DNA of 64,000 nucleotides, from the NCBI GenBank assembly GCA_024734495.1, contig JALMQS010000099.1, positions 69,017,777-69,081,776 of the forward strand, given 5' to 3'. The notes beneath the pieces were generated by a model. That model did no database searches and was not told the DNA's origin. It worked only from the letters and a program-made list of their open reading frames with translations. Positions 57,680 to 64,000 of this stretch are shown here, piece after piece. This DNA is from Forficula auricularia (lineage: Eukaryota > Arthropoda > Insecta > Dermaptera > Forficulidae). The stretch's first letter is position 1. Every line of letters starts with the position of its first letter. The translations under genes were made by a program, and so were the position numbers.

Positions 57680-59880
57680 GTATTTATAAAATTTTTCCAA
57701 AGGGCTGGATTTTCATTTTTTGAGGGGGCCCCCCCCCCCCCCCCCCCCCCTACCCTATTATATGTACGTTAATGATACTATGTCAGAAATCTTCCCGCAA
57801 GTGCCACCAACAACTTAAAAGGATAAACTATGCGGGGACAAATAAAAGACAAACACATACATACAGACACAAACACACACACATTAATTTTTATATATAA
57901 GATAAGAAGATTGGTACTTGCCTTTGGCAGTTGTTAATCTTCTGTGGCCTAGTATAACTCAACGCCTGTCTGCATTTCTACAATATATTTTTTATAGCTA
58001 TTTCTTCCCTCTCTCCCTCATTCCAATGTGAGTAAAGTGCAAATTTTAATGATTAAAACATATAAAATAAAAACTTATTAAAAAAATGATGCCCATTGCC
58101 ATCTCAGGTGTACTGCATACAATGTACAACATTGACTGGTATGGGCTACATCAAATTGTTGCTTTAAAACTTCATCTTCAGTCTCAATATATCTGTGATA
58201 ATATGAAATATTTAGTATGGATCCTTGAAAAATAACGAGAACTAATCTCCGATCTCTTTATTTCTCTCAATAATGGAACTGAAATGTATCAAACCAGAGC
58301 TTATTGGTTTATTATTCAAACATTTTAAAAATAGACCAAAAAGTAGAAAATACATTTTTGTCGGTATACAAAAAATGTCCATACTCCTATGACTAAATAC
58401 CTAGTATATTATAATTATTCATCAAGGGAGAGAAATACATTATTTTTCTCGAAGTGCAATTTGTAGCCATAAGCCGAACCCCGAGGGATAAATAGCATTC
58501 TCTCCTGAGGTGTATATACCATTTTTTTCACGACCTCATATTTAAAACGAATATTCAAATAAAATATTGACACATTAATTTTTCACAATCAAATTAAATA
58601 TATAGTTGTCTACGTATTCATTGTTTTCTTTTTTTGTTGCTATAACAACAAATTGCATTTATTTCTTGATAATAACAAACTGTCAAGGAAGTTACAGAGC
58701 CGTCAAAATGGCCTGAGTTGTTTTTCCTGTAAAGGGTAGTCTGGCAGTGCGCGCCAAATCGAAATTGGCTGGGGCACTGCTGTGCCCCCAGATATATTTA
58801 GAGAATAAAAAAAATGTATTATAGATAAACGGATCGAAAACAGATTTGTCTGGGAAGGGGGGGGGGGGGGGATTTATTGACGTATGCTCATTCTCCTTCA
58901 TATATTTCGTATATGTTTTTAGCGAAGGAATTCATTTGTTAAAAGTGTCAAGAATTGAACTTGTGTAGTGAAAACACTCGGGACGCTGTTTGCAGTTTGC
59001 AGGTGAAATAACTAATTTATTAAATATTAATTCAAAAACACACCTCTTCGATTGTTTATTATTTTTTAATATTTTTACTAGAAACTGATTAAAATCTCAA
59101 AAAATATAATTTTTCATTTTAAAAATATAATTAAACATCTCATCACTAGAGACCCGATTCTTATGCAATTGCATATTTTGTTTGCCGCCACATACGACCC
59201 AGGGGATTAATCATTTATCTATCAGAATCATGTTTCTAGGATACTGAGGGTTAAATTTTATACCTCATATTTTTGCATATTTGAGTAATATTGCATAAAA
59301 TTGCATATTTGAAGAAATTTTTGTCAAATATTGCCTATTTCATGGCAAATACAGATTTTTTAAAAGTAAATTTTCGGAGAAGGAATGTTAAAAAAATGAA
59401 GAAATATATATATATAAAGTTCCTTTAAATTTGCCCCCATTACATCTGAGGATGTGGAGCGCTCCTTTTCATCGTATAAATCAATTTTAAGTGACCGTAG
59501 ACATAATAACATGAAGATAATTTAGACAAATACTTAACTACATAAATTAATACATAAATTATTCACAATTACAATCAAATTTTAATTATTTTTGAGATCC
59601 TTTCTTAATTATTTCTTTATTATTATTATTTTTTTTAATGGCCTTCGGTAATTATAGTCTATTTTAGCCATTGAGTTTTCGTGTGTGTGTGGAAAGTGTG
59701 TGTAAATTATTGTAGTGATCAGATTATAGCCGGCCAAATATTTGCATTATTTTATTATTTTATTATTTGTACGTCAATAAGAAAAGCTAGTTAATATAAA
59801 AAAATAAAATCAATACAATACAATCGTGTGTGTTAAAGTTTTATTTACTAAACTAAACTACTATTACTAAACTACTAATA
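57680..59880. other. AT-rich intergenic DNA
   Basis: Poly-C at 57727-57750, poly-G at 58857-58870, and a hAT-transposase-like 3' scrap near 59440-59520 (CATCTGAGGATGTGGAGCGC, then TTTTCATCGTATAAATC), too short to call. No host gene seen. Confidence 0.4.
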
Positions 59881-59997
59881 CTATTTACTATGCTAAACTT
59901 CCGTCCCCCTATATCTTTTAGATCACATTTTTTGAAACATTATTATATATTCAAATTTAGGGAACGAAGAAAAGATTATTTTTATTACAGACAAAAG

Positions 59998-60093
59998 GAT
60001 CAGCCGGGGCTCGAACCCGGGATCTTTGCATATGTACTGCAATGCTTTGTCATAAGAGGTTTACCTCCCATATCCACTAAGCTACTGATCCCA
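59998..60093 (-). pseudogene. tRNA-like sequence with intact acceptor and T arms
   Basis: On the minus strand GGATCAG and CTGATCC form a perfect 7-bp acceptor helix. The T arm CCGGGTTCGAGCCCCGG is perfect and holds a B box. TAGCTTAGTGGATATGG is the A box. TTTT follows. The central part does not make a normal anticodon arm and is too long, so it is a tRNA-derived head or pseudogene. Confidence 0.55.
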
Positions 60094-60411
60094 GAACTCA
60101 AACTAATACCTTTTGCCTATATGATTTATGGAAATTATTTCCATTTATTGGGAGGCGCTGGAATAATTAATTGTTTAATTATTATATATATTTTGTTGAT
60201 TTTATTCAAGAGCATCTAATTAGTATTTCTTTGAGTTTAAATATTTTTAAATATTTTTTTGCAACGAAATTTTCTCTGGAGAGAGACGGACTGGTAGAAA
60301 TTTTAATTGAATGTAATGGAAGGCAGCCCAGAGGTAGTGAGGAAAGAAAAAATTAACACATATCAAACAAGGTGCAATCCATTGGAATCCCTCCTCCCCT
60401 CCCCTCAAACC

Positions 60412-60443
60412 GACGTTTCGGAGGATTTTCCCTCCTTCTTCAG
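60412..60443 (-). ncRNA. Hammerhead-like motif i
   Basis: CTGAAGA, A, GGAGG/CCTCC helix, GAAACGTC, on the left arm of the palindrome. Confidence 0.45.
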
Positions 60444-60619
60444 GGTTTCAAAGGGTCAATGAATGAAACAAATAAAATGTTTCCTTCTTCTCTCCACAGT
60501 AGTGTTCAAAACTTTCTTCTTTTTTTATCAAAGGCATAGAAAATAAGAAAGTTTTGAACACTACTGTGGAGAGAAGAAAGAATCATTTTATTTGTTTCAT
60601 TCATTGACCCTTTGAAACC

Positions 60620-60652
60620 CTGAAGAAGGAGGGAAAAATCCTCCGAAACGTC
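60620..60652 (+). ncRNA. Hammerhead-like motif j
   Basis: Mirror copy of motif i on the right arm with one extra loop A; helix II and core are identical. Confidence 0.45.
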
Positions 60653-60924
60653 GGTTTGAAAGGAAAGGAGGAAGGATTCCAATAAATTACACCTTATTTG
60701 ATGTGTTAATTTTTTCTTTCCTCACTACCCCTGGGCTGCCTTCCATTACATTCAATTAATTTTTTAATATATTAAATATAATGAGAATTTTGAGCAATTT
60801 TTTCCTCAATAAAAGTACATATTTGCACAATTGGTGTCTATAGCTTAACTTATCATTTTATTTCTTTCATAGGACTCCTTCATTATAAATATAGTCTTTT
60901 TGTCTTCAATTTTAATTTTTTAGT

Positions 60925-61105
60925 GAATAAAAAAATCGTGAGCAACTTTTTGCGGAAACCACTGAAACAGACATACAGACAGAGAGACAGACAGGAATTT
61001 TGTTGAGGGTGTTTTCGTTCATAACATTGCTTGACAAGTGTGCAACCAAAATTTGGCGGGATTTGGACCAATGTACAGACAAAACCATAATTTTATATAT
61101 ATAGA
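60925..61105 (+). repeat. 3' module of the composite repeat
   Basis: CGTGAGCAACTTTTTGCGGAA, a GACAGAGAGACAGACAGG run, TTTTGTTGAGGGTG and the TATATATATAGAT end match 10.03-10.22 kb. Confidence 0.6.
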
Positions 61106-61109
61106 TTAA

Positions 61110-62820
61110 TTTTATTAATGCAATTTTTTTCTCTTTTTAGTACTATCAATTTTTTCTGACTTCATACAAAATTCTTGAAATAAGATAATTCTTCACATAA
61201 AAAGAAAAAATATTTAGATTCTTTCTATCTTTAATATGGATTTGAAATTCTTTTTTTATTACATGATAATTGCAATTTGACATCTTCAATCTATATATGG
61301 TCAAGAGTTAGAAGAAGGTAAGTGAAATTTTTATAACAAGAAATAGTCATTTATACCCTCAATCAGAAAAATCATTATTTTCTGGTCTTAAAGAAAAAAT
61401 ACCATTACAAACTGTTAGAGATTTGATTTATTTCATGTGGCATGGAATATGATTTCGCTCTATGTTATAAACAATAGTTTTATCATATATTAAAAACAAA
61501 AATAAAATAAAAATAAATAATATTTTAAATGAATGCTTATAAACTTAAACATTCTGAAGTTTCAGCTTCTGGTTCGAAAAACTTTCTTGTTAAAAAAATC
61601 TTTTAAATTTCTTTAAATTAAATATGGCGATTGGTTAATTTTTATAAAAAAATTTGAATTAATCAGAAGCAATTCATACATTCTAAATATTAAACTAATT
61701 AAGGGATGGCCGAAAACGAAATTGTAATAAGAATAGTCCAGATTAATTTGCAGCAACGCTGACCTAATGCTGCCGGCAGGGGCGCTGATGATGGTATATT
61801 TGTGTTTTGAGTCGAGATAAGTCGAGGCAAATTTGAAATATAATTGTAATTTTAACTCGAATTTTGAAATGAAAGACTCCAATTGATTTTAAATTAAGAA
61901 ACATATATTCATAATTATTCCCCCCTCCCCCTTCACCAGTCAAAAATCAAATATTCAATTCGCTTTTCTTTGGGCCTAGAAAAAGAAATTAATCAAATCT
62001 CATTTGATTTATATTTTATATATTATTTGTTTATTTTTTAATAATTTGGCACTTTTTTATAATTTTTTAAAAATCTAAATTTTGTTATTCTTATTTTTTG
62101 ATTTTTACAAAATTGAACGACTTAAAACACGCATGCCCATATGAGTTTCTCATGGCAATACTGGATGGAGCAACCTGTTATACAAACAACACCTGATCTC
62201 TTTTAAATATTTGGAGCCTTAGGTATATCGATTATCGATCCCCAATTTTAAAAAAAATGATATAATATAATTCTCCTCCTGACACGATCCCACTTATTTA
62301 AATAAATCTATTTCCACACAAAAATATCACACAAAAATATCACAATGCTGTAGATTATAGAAAAAAAAAATACTTCCAGATTCATATCTAGAGCCTCATT
62401 TCTGTAGCTGTGTCAGGACGAAAATGAGGCGAAACTTTTAAGAGACTATGTATTTTCGGGAGTTTACAGGTATACATTTGGAGTGTGGTTTTTTAAGAAG
62501 AATACAATTTTTGGACCGAGGCGCCGCCCGCCAGGGCACCAGCCCGGAGGGCCGAGCTTCGAGGGCGTGTCGAAGGCACGCACGAAAAGCTCGCATAAAA
62601 ATACTTAAGTCCAAAATACTGAATAAATAAAACAAAAACAAAACAAAAAAACAACGAACAATTAAATATAAATCGCTTTTGAAACGGTATTAACGTATTA
62701 AGTAGTGTGATACTAACAACTTTGTGCACATTTTATATGTTATATATAATTTTCTGTTTGATAATAGACAACAACTCTGTATGCACTCCTTGTTTAACAA
62801 ATGAATTAAATTTGCAAATA
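61110..62820. other. AT-rich intergenic DNA
   Basis: A GC-rich island at 62515-62590 (GGCGCCGCCCGCCAGGGCAC) stands out from its AT-rich surroundings and ends in mirrored AGGGCGTGTCGAAGGCACGC; origin unknown. No gene called. Confidence 0.4.
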
Positions 62821-62832
62821 CTCTCACAAGAA

Positions 62833-62868
62833 CTGAAGATGGCCTTATCTAATTAAAGTGGAAACGTT
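62833..62868 (+). ncRNA. Hammerhead-like motif n, weak
   Basis: CTGAAGA and GAAACGTT are present but helix II is only partly formed (CCTT / AAG.GG). Confidence 0.25.
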
Positions 62869-62924
62869 TTCTGTAATTGGAAGTACATATTTAATTCGAC
62901 AGAGAATTCTATATTGGCTCCTTT

Positions 62925-63480
62925 TTACTTTATCCAATACGAAGCATGGGTAAAATATTGTAATCGGTCTCGAGGCAAGGGAGAGTTCAAAGGACCCTCA
63001 GGTAAAGACTATGGAACCCATGGACTCAATTAAAGTCACAAATTGTAGTATTCAATTAGATTGAATTTTAGCGCGTGACGGTTTAGACAAAAATTACATG
63101 GGATCTCGTCTTGAGGCCAAAAAGTGCGATTTTTTCATGAAGTGAGTGCCGACGCGACGTATGGATGTATGGATGGATGTGTTATCGTTTTTTCAGTCAA
63201 CGATTTTTTCTACCCCTTTGCACTGATTGAAATGAAATTGAAAACCTACCATTACTTTAATAAAATGAATCGCTGATTAGTTTTTACTACATATCGGCCC
63301 ACAAACATTAGTACTTTATTTCAGTAATTTTTTACTTTTTTCTCGTGAAAATAACTTAACCAATTTTGATGAAATTTAATATCCTATTTAAGTACCTTTG
63401 GGACCACAAGAAAGGTTAAATAAGGTTTTTAGTAAAATTATATTTTAAAGTACGTTACTCTAGAGTAAGATAGTACTTTT
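62925..63480 (+). repeat. Dispersed repeat, inverse of 53.56-54.1 kb
   Basis: ACTTTATCCAATACGAAGC, AAAGGACCCTCAGGTAAAG, ATGGATGTATGGATGGATG and AACCTACCATTACTTTAAT are each found in reverse complement at 53.7-54.1 kb. Non-coding. Confidence 0.6.
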
Positions 63481-63654
63481 TTTAATTCTTTATTTTAAAT
63501 TCATTAAAATTTATTCATTTGATCGGTTTAATATAGCTCATTTAATTAACCTTGTTGAAGTAAGAATGAATAGGCTTCTCTCTGTGAAATGAAATTATTT
63601 GGGAGGAAATTTTATAAGTAACCATAGCAACTGCATTGTTTTCTTATCCATTGT

Positions 63655-64000
63655 TTAGACATAGAGGAATCGAGTTAAAATCAAAAATACCGATTGATTC
63701 TCATCTATTACTTGAGAAATAACAATTCTACATTGAATTTTTGACGTTTCGGTTTTTATTGGTAACCATTTCTGAAGACATGGAGAAATCGATCTAAAAT
63801 CAAAAATACCGATTCATTCTCATCTATTACTTGAGGAATAACAATTCTACATTGAATTTTTGACGTTTCGGTTTTTATTGGTAACCATTTCTGAAGACAT
63901 GGAGGAATCGAGTTAAAATAAAAAATAGCGATCGTTTCTCATTTAATACTTGAGGAATTTTAATTCTACATTAGATTTTTGACGCTTCGATTATTATTGG
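63655..64000. repeat. Tandem repeat of ~120-bp unit at the right edge
   Basis: Nearly three units, each with CTTGAGRAATAACAATTCTAC, TTTTTGACGTTTCGGTTTTT and TTGGTAACCATTTCTGAAG. It continues beyond the window. One related unit is at 35.84-35.97 kb. Confidence 0.75.

Larger units (their letters stand above)
60297..60764. mobile_element. Penelope-related palindrome with two mirrored hammerhead-like motifs
   Basis: Arms of about 225 bp mirrored around 60531: ATGTAATGGAAGGCAGCC / GGCTGCCTTCCATTACAT at the ends, AAGTTTTGAACACTACTGTG near the centre. It carries motifs i and j. Fewer than about ten differences between arms, so it is recent. Confidence 0.8.

Noticed and set aside
59890..60219. 109-residue open frame
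   Set aside because: It overlaps the tRNA-like sequence on the other strand and has no protein motif.

Overview
This window is nuclear DNA from an arthropod, most probably an insect. The evidence is two split genes for CLIP-domain serine proteases (an arthropod family), very AT-rich introns, and a dense load of eukaryotic transposons: non-LTR retrotransposons, a Penelope-like element, tRNA-derived SINEs, hAT-like and other small inverted-repeat elements, and fold-back elements. I see no bacterial or viral genes, no rRNA and no CRISPR. I did not try to name the species.

The only convincing host genes are two paralogous secreted CLIP serine proteases, both on the minus strand, in tandem. The upstream gene (exons from 39370 down to 25267) is complete: seven exons with GT/AG junctions and consistent phases give 393 residues. 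The order is signal peptide, CLIP domain, short linker with an IVGG activation site, and a trypsin-like domain with His, Asp and Ser. A TATA box and initiator lie just upstream of its ATG. The downstream gene (17582 to 1344) has six recognisable exons with the same junction phases; two of them match the paralogue exactly in length (110 and 242 nt). The exon that should carry the linker and activation site could not be found between 12951 and 9092, and the phases on either side require it. Its catalytic domain is also unusual (GDSGD for GDSGG, SYG for GWG).

Layout: 0-17.6 kb is protease gene 1 and its repeat-filled introns (a LINE end at the left edge, SINEs at 1.6, 8.1 and 12.2 kb, an RTE-like fragment at 3.9-4.7 kb, a fold-back element at 5.4-6.8 kb, a Jockey-like element at 13.8-16.1 kb). 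17.6-25.2 kb is intergenic: a TA-flanked element holding an RTE-like insertion, a 1.9 kb palindrome and AT-rich DNA. 25.3-39.4 kb is protease gene 2 with tandem repeats and small elements in its introns. 39.7-64 kb has no recognisable host gene and is layered repeats: palindromes, nested SINE/hAT, Penelope-like fragments, LINE fragments and tRNA-like heads.

The most interesting recurring signal is a hammerhead-ribozyme-like motif (CUGAWGA, one extra base, a GC-rich helix, then GAAA followed by a tiny helix III). It occurs at more than a dozen places in at least three sequence families. One copy lies downstream of, and in the same orientation as, the C-terminal coding end of a Penelope-like element, and several others form head-to-head inverted pairs. 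Penelope-like elements are known carriers of hammerhead motifs; the one-base departure from the canonical core in every copy and the fold-back arrangement are worth testing.
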